This document shows positions 18,341 to 26,872 of a stretch of DNA of 64,000 nucleotides, piece by piece (within the stretch, counting starts at the first letter, position 1; each line of letters begins with the position of its first letter). The DNA lies in contig NZ_JAQSVC010000001.1 in assembly GCF_029603165.1 (NCBI RefSeq), positions 62,001-126,000 on the forward strand, written 5' to 3'. The DNA comes from Galbibacter pacificus (GTDB taxonomy: Bacteria; Bacteroidota; Bacteroidia; Flavobacteriales; Flavobacteriaceae). A model generated the notes under the pieces. The model saw nothing but the letters and a program-made list of their open reading frames with translations, was not told the DNA's origin and made no database searches. The position numbers and the translations under genes are program-made.

Positions 18341-20293
18341 TTATTTATTTTCAAGTAATGTTTGTTCTTCTTTCTCAAAAGGGCGCTTTCCAAAAATTCT
18401 TTCAAGGTCATCTTTAAAAATCACTTCTTTTTCAAGTAAATGCTCTGCCAGTTCGGTAAGCTTGTCTTTGTTTTCTTCCAATAATTTTACGGCCCTTATA
18501 TATTGTTCTTCTATTATTTTAGAGATTTCTTTGTCTATAAGCTGAGCTGTCTCTTCGCTATATGGTTTCGAGAAATTATAATCGGTTTGTCCGCTGGAAT
18601 CGTAATACGTTAGGTTCCCGATCTTTTCATTTAGACCATATATGGTTACCATGGCTCTGGCTTGTTTTGTAACCTTTTCCAGATCGCTTAATGCGCCAGT
18701 TGATATTTTGTTGAAGATTACCTTTTCTGCAGCCCTGCCGCCTAATGTAGCGCACATTTCGTCTGCCATTTGCTCGGGCCTTACAATAAGCCTTTCTTCG
18801 GGCAGGTACCAGGCAGCTCCCAAACTTTGTCCGCGGGGAACAATAGTCACTTTTACCAATGGTGCAGCATGCTCGAGCATCCAGCTTACGGTAGCATGGC
18901 CTGCTTCGTGAAAAGCAATTGTTTTCTTTTCGCCGGGCGTAATAATTTTGTTCTTTTTCTCAAGTCCGCCAACAATCCTGTCTACGGCATCTAGGAACGA
19001 TTGTTTGTCTACGGCTTTTTTACCATTTCTAGCAGCAATTAAAGCAGCTTCGTTACAAACGTTTGCAATATCGGCACCGGAAAACCCTGGGGTTTGTTTT
19101 GCCAAAAATTCCAAGTCCAATGTTTCGGCGGTTTTAATAGGTCTTAAGTGCACCTCAAAAATCTCTTTACGCTCCCTCACATCGGGAAGGTCAACAAATA
19201 TTTGACGGTCAAAACGTCCGGCGCGCATCAATGCTTTGTCCAGAATATCGGCCCTATTGGTTGCGGCCAAGACAATTACGTTTGTATTGGTGCCAAAGCC
19301 ATCCATTTCGGTTAAAAGCTGGTTTAAGGTATTTTCGCGTTCGTCGTTGCTTCCGGTAAAGTTGTTTTTTCCCCGTGCCCTACCAATGGCATCAATTTCG
19401 TCAATAAAGATAATGGCAGGCGATTTATCTTTAGCTTGTTTAAATAGATCACGGACCCTTGATGCTCCCACACCAACGAACATTTCAACAAAATCCGATC
19501 CCGATAGGGAAAAGAAAGGAACTTTTGCTTCTCCAGCAACTGCTTTTGCCAATAAGGTTTTACCTGTACCGGGAGACCCTACTAACAATGCTCCTTTTGG
19601 AATTTTACCTCCCAATGAGGTATATTTTTCGGGGTTTTTCAAGAAATCTACAATTTCCTGCACTTCTTCTTTTGCGCCTTCCAATCCGGCAACATCTTTA
19701 AATGTTACCTTCATATCGGTTTTTTCATCAAATAGGCGTGCTTTAGATTTCCCTATGTTAAATATTTGCCCGCCTGCACCTCCAGCGGCACCTCCGGACA
19801 TTCTTCGCATTAAGAAAATCCATATACCAATGATAAGCACAAAGGGAAGGATGGAGAATAACAGTTCTCCAAAAAGGTTGGATTCCTGCTCGTATTCTAC
19901 CGAAGCAGAGAGTTTGTTATCGTGAATGGTTTTCTTGATATCGTTCTCGAAATTCTGCAAATCGCCATATTTTAATTGATATTGCGGGATTTGCGTGCTC
20001 GATGGGATTAATGTTTTGCTAAGTGCATTTTTATGAATGTCTTTTTCTTTGGCCTGTTTTGTCAAGTATACCTTGGCCTGCCTTGCATTGGTAATAATCT
20101 GTATTTTACTTACATCGCCTTCTTTTAGGTATTCTTGCAATTTTGCGGGCGTGATGTCGGGTGGGGTTTGCCAGCCGCTACTGCCAGAAAAAAATTGCAT
20201 GCCTATAATTATAACCAATATAGCTCCGTAAATCCAATATGAACTGAATTTAGGTTTCTTTGGGTTTGTATTGTTACTGTTCTCTTTTGCCAT
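18341..20293 (-). CDS. ftsH: ATP-dependent zinc metalloprotease FtsH
   Basis: FtsH is a membrane-anchored hexameric AAA+ protease that degrades misfolded membrane proteins and short-lived regulators. The 650 residues contain two membrane helices (about 19-35 and 144-162), Walker A GSPGTGKT (239-246), Walker B with IIFIDEIDAIG, and the zinc motif HEAGH near residue 458. A Gly/Ala-rich linker follows the second helix. The gene comes after rsfS by 89 bp and ends at its own terminator. Confidence 0.98.
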   Translation of the reverse strand: MAKENSNNTNPKKPKFSSYWIYGAILVIIIGMQFFSGSSGWQTPPDITPAKLQEYLKEGDVSKIQIITNARQAKVYLTKQAKEKDIHKNALSKTLIPSSTQIPQYQLKYGDLQNFENDIKKTIHDNKLSASVEYEQESNLFGELLFSILPFVLIIGIWIFLMRRMSGGAAGGAGGQIFNIGKSKARLFDEKTDMKVTFKDVAGLEGAKEEVQEIVDFLKNPEKYTSLGGKIPKGALLVGSPGTGKTLLAKAVAGEAKVPFFSLSGSDFVEMFVGVGASRVRDLFKQAKDKSPAIIFIDEIDAIGRARGKNNFTGSNDERENTLNQLLTEMDGFGTNTNVIVLAATNRADILDKALMRAGRFDRQIFVDLPDVRERKEIFEVHLRPIKTAETLDLEFLAKQTPGFSGADIANVCNEAALIAARNGKKAVDKQSFLDAVDRIVGGLEKKNKIITPGEKKTIAFHEAGHATVSWMLEHAAPLVKVTIVPRGQSLGAAWYLPEERLIVRPEQMADEMCATLGGRAAEKVIFNKISTGALSDLEKVTKQARAMVTIYGLNEKIGNLTYYDSSGQTDYNFSKPYSEETAQLIDKEISKIIEEQYIRAVKLLEENKDKLTELAEHLLEKEVIFKDDLERIFGKRPFEKEEQTLLENK

Positions 20294-20382
20294 TAATTTT
20301 TTATTCTTGTCCGGCCTTTGTGTATACCAGGCCCGATAATGTTTCGAAATATCTTAATCCTTGTTTTTAAATGCGCGGTAAT

Positions 20383-20751
20383 TTAGTTTGACGAAATCGC
20401 GGTTAGCTTTGCGTCGCCCCATAATCCTTCAATGTCGTAATATTCTCTTATATGTTTTTGAAAAACATGAACAACCACATTTACATAATCCATCAGTACC
20501 CATTCGGCATTCTCTGTACCTTCTACATGCCATGGTTTGTCTTTAATTTCTCGGCTGACAATTTTTTGAATGGAATTTACGATGGCGTTTACCTGTGTGT
20601 TCGAAGTACCATTACAGATTATGAAGTAATCGCAAACCGTATTTTCAATATCTCTTAAATCCAAAATATTTACATCTTTCCCCTTAACCTCTTCAATCCC
20701 TTTTAAGATAACTGTTATTAATTGATCTGCGCTACTATTCGTTTTTGCCAT
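20383..20751 (-). CDS. rsfS: Ribosome silencing factor
   Basis: This 122-residue member of the RsfS/Iojap family binds ribosomal protein uL14 and blocks subunit joining when nutrients are scarce. Typical motifs are DYFIICNGTSNTQVNAI and the C-terminal WHVEGTENAEWVLMDYVNVVVHVF. It precedes ftsH on the same strand and diverges from birA, a gene order I recall as common in Flavobacteria. Confidence 0.95.
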   Translation of the reverse strand: MAKTNSSADQLITVILKGIEEVKGKDVNILDLRDIENTVCDYFIICNGTSNTQVNAIVNSIQKIVSREIKDKPWHVEGTENAEWVLMDYVNVVVHVFQKHIREYYDIEGLWGDAKLTAISSN

Positions 20752-20769
20752 TAAAAATTTTTATTTTCA

Positions 20770-20777
20770 CAAAGTTA
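20770..20777 (-). promoter_or_regulatory. Candidate -7 promoter box of rsfS
   Basis: The minus-strand read is TAACTTTG, matching TAnnTTTG, 19 bp before the ATG. No TTTG is found at the ideal -33 spacing. Confidence 0.4.
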
Positions 20778-20844
20778 TTATTTTTTTAGCTTTTTGACTA
20801 TTCAAATTAACATAACATTACATATTTCTAATGTAGTAATTTAA

Positions 20845-21576
20845 ATGAATTTAATCAAACTTGATGCCACCGATTCAACCAACTCCTTTTTAAGGCAGCT
20901 GGCAATACAAAAAGAACTCGAGGATTATACCGTTGTAACCACAAACAGACAAGATGCCGGAAGGGGGCAAATGGGTACAAAATGGGTTTCTGAAGCTGGG
21001 AAAAACCTTACGTTTAGCGTTTTTAAGCGAATTGAATGCCTCGATAAAGACGAGCTTTTTTATTTAAGCATGGCCGTATCTTTGGCCATTTACGACACCC
21101 TAGTTTATTTTACAATCCCTCAATTAAAAATAAAATGGCCAAACGACATTTTGTCAGTCAACAGCAAGATATGCGGTATTTTAATCGAAAGCATTATACA
21201 AAACGGGAAATTAAGTGCTTCCATAATAGGGGTGGGACTTAATTTAAACCAAACCAATTTCGACGGTGTTACCAATGCTTCTTCCCTAAAGAAAATTACC
21301 GGGGTCTACTATCAAAAAGACGAAGTATTGCTAAAGATCATCGAGAATATTAAAAAATACGAGGCCTGGATTGTTAACAGAGAGCTTTCAAAACTTAAAA
21401 AGGCATACGAAAGAAACCTTTTCAGAAGAAATAAACCTTCCACCTTTAAGCTGAACAACGGCACCCTCATTATGGGCTTCATCAAGGGCGTGGCAAACAA
21501 TGGCTGTTTAAAGGTGCTTATGGAAGACAACGTAATGAAAGAGTTCGATTTAAAAGAATTGAAGCTGCTTTATTGA
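20845..21576 (+). CDS. birA: Biotin--[acetyl-CoA-carboxylase] ligase
   Basis: This enzyme activates biotin with ATP and attaches it to the biotin carrier of acetyl-CoA carboxylase and similar enzymes. The 243 residues lack an N-terminal DNA-binding domain, so this is a mono-functional (group I) ligase and not the biotin repressor. Visible motifs are DSTNSFL, GRGQMGTKWVSEAGKNLTFS near residue 42 and the KWPNDI catalytic lysine segment. It is convergent with the mlaF-like gene, with the heptad array between them beginning inside its stop codon. Confidence 0.95.
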   Translation: MNLIKLDATDSTNSFLRQLAIQKELEDYTVVTTNRQDAGRGQMGTKWVSEAGKNLTFSVFKRIECLDKDELFYLSMAVSLAIYDTLVYFTIPQLKIKWPNDILSVNSKICGILIESIIQNGKLSASIIGVGLNLNQTNFDGVTNASSLKKITGVYYQKDEVLLKIIENIKKYEAWIVNRELSKLKKAYERNLFRRNKPSTFKLNNGTLIMGFIKGVANNGCLKVLMEDNVMKEFDLKELKLLY

Positions 21577-21700
21577 GTTGAGGGTTTAGGGTTGAGAGTC
21601 CAGAGGTGCAAAGGTTCAAAGTCACATCCCAGATAACCAATACCAAATAACTATTCCCTTATCCCTAATCACTGTTCCCTAATTCCTATCAACTATCAAC
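21575..21700. repeat. Degenerate heptad array, 18 units of 7 bp
   Basis: The 126 bp between birA and the mlaF-like gene divide exactly into 18 heptads. The first units are G-rich (GAGTTGA, GGGTTTA, GGGTTGA) and the last are their C-rich counterparts (TAATTCC, TATCAAC, TATCAAC). The left half resembles the reverse complement of the right half. No two units are identical except the last pair. It encodes nothing and replaces a terminator between two convergent genes. This looks like a degenerate 7-bp-period repeat family, with function unknown. Confidence 0.75.
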
Positions 21701-21706
21701 AAAAAC

Positions 21707-22474
21707 CTAATTCCCTTCCTTTAAATATGTATCGCGTACTTTTTTAAACAAATCAGACGAGTACACAAAATTGGTAACGGCCTCGTTGTCGGTTTTAAAT
21801 ATTTCTTTGTTGGTACCTTCCCATTCCTTGTAGCCATCTTTTAAAAAAACAATCTTCTCGCCAATTTCCATTACCGAGTTCATATCGTGCGTATTAATAA
21901 TGGTGGTAATATTGTATTCTTGGGTAATTTCATGTATCAAATTATCTATTACAATGGCCGTTTTGGGGTCGAGGCCAGAGTTAGGTTCGTCGCAAAACAA
22001 GTATTTAGGCTTGTTTACAATGGCACGGGCAATGGCAACGCGCTTTTGCATCCCCCCCGATATCTCAGAAGGCAGTTTGTTGTTGGCATCGACCAGGTTT
22101 ACTCTTTCCAGTACAATAGATGCCCGTTCGGCCATTTCGTTTTTAGAGAGTTTAGAGAACATCCGCAGGGGGAACATAACGTTTTCTATAACGGTCATGG
22201 AGTCAAAAAGGGCACTTCCTTGAAAAACCATGCCCATTTCCTGCCGCAGCTCGGTACGTTGGTCCTCGTCCATGTCGGCATAGGCACGGTCATTGTATAC
22301 AATCTTTCCTTGTTCGGGGCGGTGCAGCCCCAGCAGGCATTTTAGAAACACCGTTTTCCCCGAGCCGCTCTGCCCGATAATAAGGTTGGTCTTTCCTTTG
22401 TCAAAACACGTAGAGATGCCTTTCAATACCTCTGTATCTCCAAACGATTTATGTATATCTTCAACAATAATCAT
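21707..22474 (-). CDS. Lipid-transport ABC ATPase (MlaF-like)
   Basis: This is the ATPase subunit of an Mla-type transporter that moves phospholipids between membranes. The start is best placed at the ATG at 22472-22474 (MIIVEDIHKSFGD), which overlaps the permease stop by one base. A longer frame reaches 22534 but runs into the permease gene. The 255 residues have Walker A GQSGSGKT, signature EISGGMQKRVAIARAI, and Walker B YLFCDEPNSGLDP. The partner is the MlaE-like gene upstream. An MCE-domain (MlaD) gene is not in the window. Confidence 0.92.
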   Translation of the reverse strand: MIIVEDIHKSFGDTEVLKGISTCFDKGKTNLIIGQSGSGKTVFLKCLLGLHRPEQGKIVYNDRAYADMDEDQRTELRQEMGMVFQGSALFDSMTVIENVMFPLRMFSKLSKNEMAERASIVLERVNLVDANNKLPSEISGGMQKRVAIARAIVNKPKYLFCDEPNSGLDPKTAIVIDNLIHEITQEYNITTIINTHDMNSVMEIGEKIVFLKDGYKEWEGTNKEIFKTDNEAVTNFVYSSDLFKKVRDTYLKEGN

Positions 22475-23220
22475 CAGCCTAACAACATTTGTGTGAGTAA
22501 ATAATTGGCAATAATAATGGCAACGCTCGTCCAAACAAACGAAGAAGTACTGGCCTTGCCCACTTCAAGTGCACCCCCTTTCATATAATACCCATAAAAG
22601 GAAGGGATAGTTGCCAAAATAAAAGCAAAAACAATAGTTTTGGTAAACGCATAAATAACATGAAAGGTGTTAAAATCTACCTGCAATCCCTTTATGAACT
22701 CGGCACTGGTACTGTAGCCACCAAAAACCGCGGCTATCCAACCACCAAGAATACCCATGTACATGGCAATGGCAATTACAAAAGGGTAGAGCATGAGCGC
22801 CACAATTTTAGGGAACACCAAATAATTCAATGAGTTCACCCCCATAACCTCCAAAGCATCTATCTGTTCAGTAACCCGCATGGTACCTATACTCGACGTA
22901 ATATAAGAACCCACCTTTCCCGCCATGATAATAGAGGTAAATGTGGGCGCAAACTCCAGGATTACCGACTGCCTCGTGGTAAAGCCTACCAGGTATTTCG
23001 GTATCAAGGGGTTATCTATGTTCAGGGCCGTCTGTATGGCAACTACACCGCCAATAAAAAAGGATATAAAGATAATAATACCCAACGACCCGTATATAAG
23101 ATCGTCTATTTCTTTAAAAATCAGGTTTTTAAGCATGGACCATTTTGTATGCCTGCTAAAAACTTCCTTTAGCATGATAAAATAACGCCCAAAATTTTCA
23201 ATATAAATCATGTAATTCAA
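22474..23220 (-). CDS. Lipid-transport ABC permease (MlaE-like)
   Basis: This 248-residue inner-membrane permease of the MlaE/YrbE family has about five helices and signature segments such as FIGGVVAIQTALNI, EFAPTFTSIIMAGKVGSYITSSIGTMRVTEQIDALEVMGVN (split across residues 91-131) and the C-terminal SSFVWTSVAIIIANYLLTQML. It forms the transmembrane part of a phospholipid transporter with the ATPase encoded directly downstream. A start at the second Met (23211) is also possible. Confidence 0.93.
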   Translation of the reverse strand: MNYMIYIENFGRYFIMLKEVFSRHTKWSMLKNLIFKEIDDLIYGSLGIIIFISFFIGGVVAIQTALNIDNPLIPKYLVGFTTRQSVILEFAPTFTSIIMAGKVGSYITSSIGTMRVTEQIDALEVMGVNSLNYLVFPKIVALMLYPFVIAIAMYMGILGGWIAAVFGGYSTSAEFIKGLQVDFNTFHVIYAFTKTIVFAFILATIPSFYGYYMKGGALEVGKASTSSFVWTSVAIIIANYLLTQMLLG

Positions 23221-23322
23221 ATAGAACAGCTAAAGTAAAAAAATAAAATTACATCTCTTTTAACCAATATTTAAACTTCTCGTTATTTTAAATTGCTAGT
23301 TTTACAAAAATTAATAATCCTA

Positions 23323-24969
23323 ATGAAAAACTACGTATTATTGGGCCTTGCAATTATTGGCTTATCTACTGCCAAGGCCCAGGAAAAAACAGCAACTCAA
23401 TTGTACACAAGGCCAAAGCTCGTAGTAGGCATCATGGTAGACCAAATGCGCTACGACTACATCCCCCGTTTCTGGGAACGATACGGAAACAATGGTTTTA
23501 AACGCATGGTAAACGAAGGCTTTAACTGCAAGAACAACCATTTTAACTACATCCCCACCAAAACGGCCGTTGGGCACACCTCTGTATATACCGGGACCAC
23601 CCCAAAAATACATGGTATACTGGGGAACGATTGGTACGACAAAGAAGAAGAAAGGATGGTCTACTGTACCGAAGACGCTTCAGTAGCATCTCTTGGCACC
23701 ACCACCGATGCCGGAAAAATGTCGCCCAAAAGGATGCTATCCAGCACCATGACAGACCAGCTGAAGCTCGCCACCGTTTCCCGTGGCAAGGTAATAGGCG
23801 TATCGCTCAAGGATAGGGCCTCCATACTGCCCGCCGGGCACGCCGCTGATGCCGCATACTGGTTCCAGGGCGGAGACGAGGGGCACTGGATAACCAGTAC
23901 CTACTACATGGACAAGCTGCCAAAGTGGGTAGCCAAGTTCAACAAGTCCAATGCTGCCGAAAAATACAACAAAACATGGAATACCCTTTATGACATCAAT
24001 ACCTATACAGAGAGCATTGCAGACGACAACGAGTTTGAAGGCCCGTTTAAAGGTGAACAGGCACCCGTATTCCCGCACGACATACCCAAACTATGGAACG
24101 ACAACGGGAAATTCGACCTCCTCAAGGGCGTGCCCTATGGCAATTCCCTTACGGTAGACTTTGCAGAAGCCGCCATAGAAGGCGAAGAACTAGGGAAAGA
24201 CAATATAACCGATTTTCTCGCGGTAAGCTTCTCGGCCACCGATTACGTAGGCCACCGATTTGGCGTAAGCGCCAAAGAAACAGAAGATACGTACTTACGT
24301 TTGGACCAAGACCTGGCGAGACTCTTTGCCTATTTGGACAAACAAGTAGGCAAGGGCGAGTATACCGTTTTCCTTACTGCCGACCATGCCGCTGTTGAGG
24401 TACCAAGCTATTTGGAGAGCCTAAAAATACCCGGGGGGTACTTCAGCAAAAAGGAATTTTACGACCCCTTGAACAAATTTCTTTCCGAAACCTTCCATAG
24501 CGATAAGCTCATAAAAAACATGTCCAACGAACAAATATTCCTGGACCAAGAAGTAATCAAGTCGCTCGGGCTAACGTCCACAGAGGTTGAAAATGCAATA
24601 GCTAACGAAATAAAGAGCTATAAAAACATAGCCGAAGCATACACCGCAACCGCCATGAGGAATCAAGAATTTACACATGGCATTGCCCACAGCCTGCAAA
24701 TGGGCTACAACCAAAACGGGTCCGGGGACGTGCTTATTATACTGCGTCCGGGATACATTCCATCGACTTCCCGTACAGGCACAACGCACGGTTCCGGTTA
24801 TACATACGATACCCATACACCCCTGCTATTCTTTGGCAAGGGTATAAAACATGGGGCCACCGTAAAACGTACCGAAATACCCGACATAGCAAGTACCATA
24901 TGTGCCTTATTGGGTATAGAATTTACCAGCGGAAAAAGCGGAGAGCCCATACAAGAAGTATTGGAATAG
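23323..24969 (+). CDS. PafA-like periplasmic alkaline phosphatase
   Basis: This exported phosphomonoesterase of the alkaline phosphatase superfamily resembles PafA of Elizabethkingia. The start is set at the ATG at 23323, giving signal peptide MKNYVLLGLAIIGLSTAKAQ. The longer frame begins with an unlikely TTG. Visible catalytic features are the metal ligand Asp in MVDQMRYD, nucleophile Thr81 in PTKTAVGHTSVYTG, the phosphate-binding Asn in GILGNDWYD, and the Lys-Arg pair in LKDRAS that defines PafA. DYVGHRFG and TADHAA hold further metal ligands. It should release phosphate from phosphomonoesters in the periplasm. Its third codon positions look more GC-rich than its neighbours. Confidence 0.93.
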   Translation: MKNYVLLGLAIIGLSTAKAQEKTATQLYTRPKLVVGIMVDQMRYDYIPRFWERYGNNGFKRMVNEGFNCKNNHFNYIPTKTAVGHTSVYTGTTPKIHGILGNDWYDKEEERMVYCTEDASVASLGTTTDAGKMSPKRMLSSTMTDQLKLATVSRGKVIGVSLKDRASILPAGHAADAAYWFQGGDEGHWITSTYYMDKLPKWVAKFNKSNAAEKYNKTWNTLYDINTYTESIADDNEFEGPFKGEQAPVFPHDIPKLWNDNGKFDLLKGVPYGNSLTVDFAEAAIEGEELGKDNITDFLAVSFSATDYVGHRFGVSAKETEDTYLRLDQDLARLFAYLDKQVGKGEYTVFLTADHAAVEVPSYLESLKIPGGYFSKKEFYDPLNKFLSETFHSDKLIKNMSNEQIFLDQEVIKSLGLTSTEVENAIANEIKSYKNIAEAYTATAMRNQEFTHGIAHSLQMGYNQNGSGDVLIILRPGYIPSTSRTGTTHGSGYTYDTHTPLLFFGKGIKHGATVKRTEIPDIASTICALLGIEFTSGKSGEPIQEVLE

Positions 24970-25456
24970 ATTTTATAAGAAGTTGCCGATTGACTAAAAG
25001 GCATTGCGGTGTGTATCATATGTAGCAATGTCTTTTATGAGTTCCTTCTAGAGATGTATCGTCTGGAGATACTGTTTCAATCGGAGCTAGAAAAAGAACA
25101 AACCATCCTATGGGGTTTTATTTCCCCTAGGGTGGTTTTCTTTTTGCAAAACAAATAAGTGCTCATCCCGAAATAGTGCAGGGCCGTTATCTTCAATACA
25201 GCACTCATTTGCCTATAGCAGCAATACCAAGCAAAGTAATAGGTTATATGTATATGGAAGCAGGGGGTCCCATCACGAATTAAATAAAGATAAAGTAAGT
25301 GTTAAGCATAGATAAGAGGCATGAAGTCTTACAGAGCCTCGCACAAAATGAAACTTTTAAATAAAGAGTCAGTTAAAAACCCCCGCAAGTCTTTTAACCT
25401 TGTTGGGCTTTCCTAATGAAATAATGCACACTCATAAAGTTAAGAACGGACATGTG
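24970..25456. other. Intergenic region, two hairpins, no gene seen
   Basis: A 12-bp stem with one wobble pair (24996-25007 with 25025-25036) lies just after the phosphatase gene, and the terminator at 25101-25145 follows. The remaining 310 bp have no convincing open reading frame and no recognisable gene remnant or tRNA. Confidence 0.6.
25101..25145 (+). terminator. Terminator downstream of the phosphatase gene
   Basis: A 14-15 bp imperfect stem (25101-25115 with 25124-25137) is followed by TTTTCTTTTT. Confidence 0.75.
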
Positions 25457-26308
25457 CTATAAAAATTTCCTTTTAATATTTTCCATACGGTAATTTCTAA
25501 TAAAGGCACCTTCTTTTTGAGTAACAAGAAAAGGGGCTTTTTCTTTTTTGGCATTAAAATAGCCTTTCAGGTTATCTATAAAAATTTGTACTTTTTTTTG
25601 TTTCCATGCCATTTTTCCAGAGGCAATGGCGGTAATTAATAAACCGTACCGCATGGTGTACATGGCCTTTCCCTGAAGCATACGCGCCTTTTTGTTATAA
25701 GATGCTCCGGTGGGGCGCAAATGTTTTACCTTTAAAGAGGTAGCTGTATATATTTCAAAATCATGATAACGGGCAAGCAGTTCGTCTACGGTATCCCATC
25801 CCATGGCGCACCGTAGTCCGCCAATAGCTTTATAGCAGTCCTTGGTATAGGCCTTAAAGGCGCCACGAACATGGTCGTTCCCCATAGGATGGTTGAGCTT
25901 CCATGCACCGTTATTGGTTTGTTCATAAGCAAAGCCGCCGGCAATACCTACATGGGGTTGTTGATTGAAAATACGGGCAATGGTTTCAAAATACGTATCG
26001 GGCAGGATAAGATCGGCGTCCAGCTTTACCAAAAAACCGTATTGATCGTCAAGAACGGCCAGGCCTTTGTTAAAAGCATTAATTACCTTGCTCCCCGGCA
26101 TATGTTCTTTTGTAGAAGTTACATTGAGCTTGGTTATATAGGCATGTTGTTGGGCAAAAGTATCTATAATGGTTTCGGTAGCATCGGTAGAATTATCGTT
26201 TACAACTACCACACGTTTGGGCAAAAGCGTTTGACATGCAATACTTTCCAGTGTATACTTTAAAAAAATTTCTTCGTTATGGGCAGGAATAACAATGTAG
26301 TAGTTCAT
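25457..26308 (-). CDS. GT2-family glycosyltransferase
   Basis: This 283-residue GT-A fold glycosyltransferase uses a nucleotide sugar donor. The N-terminus YIVIPAHNEEIFL and VVVVNDNSTDATE form the nucleotide-binding part, and the metal-binding DxD is Asp97-Ala-Asp99. No membrane helix is evident, so it is probably cytosolic or peripheral. It is the last gene of a tight three-gene operon with a methyltransferase 12 bp upstream and a KAS III-like enzyme. That context suggests glycosylation of a lipid or acyl product, an inference not proven by sequence. Confidence 0.88.
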   Translation of the reverse strand: MNYYIVIPAHNEEIFLKYTLESIACQTLLPKRVVVVNDNSTDATETIIDTFAQQHAYITKLNVTSTKEHMPGSKVINAFNKGLAVLDDQYGFLVKLDADLILPDTYFETIARIFNQQPHVGIAGGFAYEQTNNGAWKLNHPMGNDHVRGAFKAYTKDCYKAIGGLRCAMGWDTVDELLARYHDFEIYTATSLKVKHLRPTGASYNKKARMLQGKAMYTMRYGLLITAIASGKMAWKQKKVQIFIDNLKGYFNAKKEKAPFLVTQKEGAFIRNYRMENIKRKFL

Positions 26309-26320
26309 TATAAAAAGTCG

Positions 26321-26872
26321 TTACTTTTTAATCCTTTCGGCATATATTATATAATAGCGTGGTGTAAAAGACCGCAACAATGGCCTAAAGCCTATTTTTT
26401 TGACCGGGTTGGTAAACTTTTCCCGTTTTTTAATCTCCCATCCGGCCTTTTCAAGAAGCCAGTCAAACTGCCAATCTTCAAATTCGTGGTAATGCCTGTC
26501 CCATGCATCGGTTTTACTTCTGTATGCAGGAGCAAACCACAACCTTAACGGCACCGAAGCAACAAGCTTGTTGCCCTTTATTTTTGTTAAGGCGTTAAAA
26601 GGAGCAATAAGGTGTTCGAAAATTTCGAATGCGGTAACTACATCGGCATGGGTGCCTTCAACAGTACGAAAATCAACATCCAAATCTTCGCCCTTGGTAT
26701 TGGCAACGTGGTAACCACGGTCCTGCATTATCTTGCTAAACGGGTTTTCAATGCCAAGGTCCAATACATTGGCCGGGGCCGGGACGGTAGCTTCTAGAAA
26801 TTCAATGGTTTTTTTATAGCGCTTGTTAGGAAAGCTATTTTCGTACATACTAATATTTATAAACGAGCGCAT
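26321..26872 (-). CDS. Class I SAM-dependent methyltransferase
   Basis: This 183-residue Rossmann-fold methyltransferase has the SAM-binding motif as VLDLGIENPFSKIM near residues 36-49, a VVTAFEIFEHL segment, and a C-terminal half with LRLWFAPAYRSKTDAWDRHYHEFE. The acceptor is unknown. The start could be 26872 or the ATG at 26848. The second avoids most of the overlap with the KAS III stop at 26850. It is sandwiched in an operon with KAS III and GT2 genes. Confidence 0.85.
   Translation of the reverse strand: MRSFINISMYENSFPNKRYKKTIEFLEATVPAPANVLDLGIENPFSKIMQDRGYHVANTKGEDLDVDFRTVEGTHADVVTAFEIFEHLIAPFNALTKIKGNKLVASVPLRLWFAPAYRSKTDAWDRHYHEFEDWQFDWLLEKAGWEIKKREKFTNPVKKIGFRPLLRSFTPRYYIIYAERIKK

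Noticed and set aside
19236-19925. 229-residue open frame on the plus strand
   Set aside because: It lies wholly antisense within ftsH, including its ATPase domain, and is a shadow of that gene.
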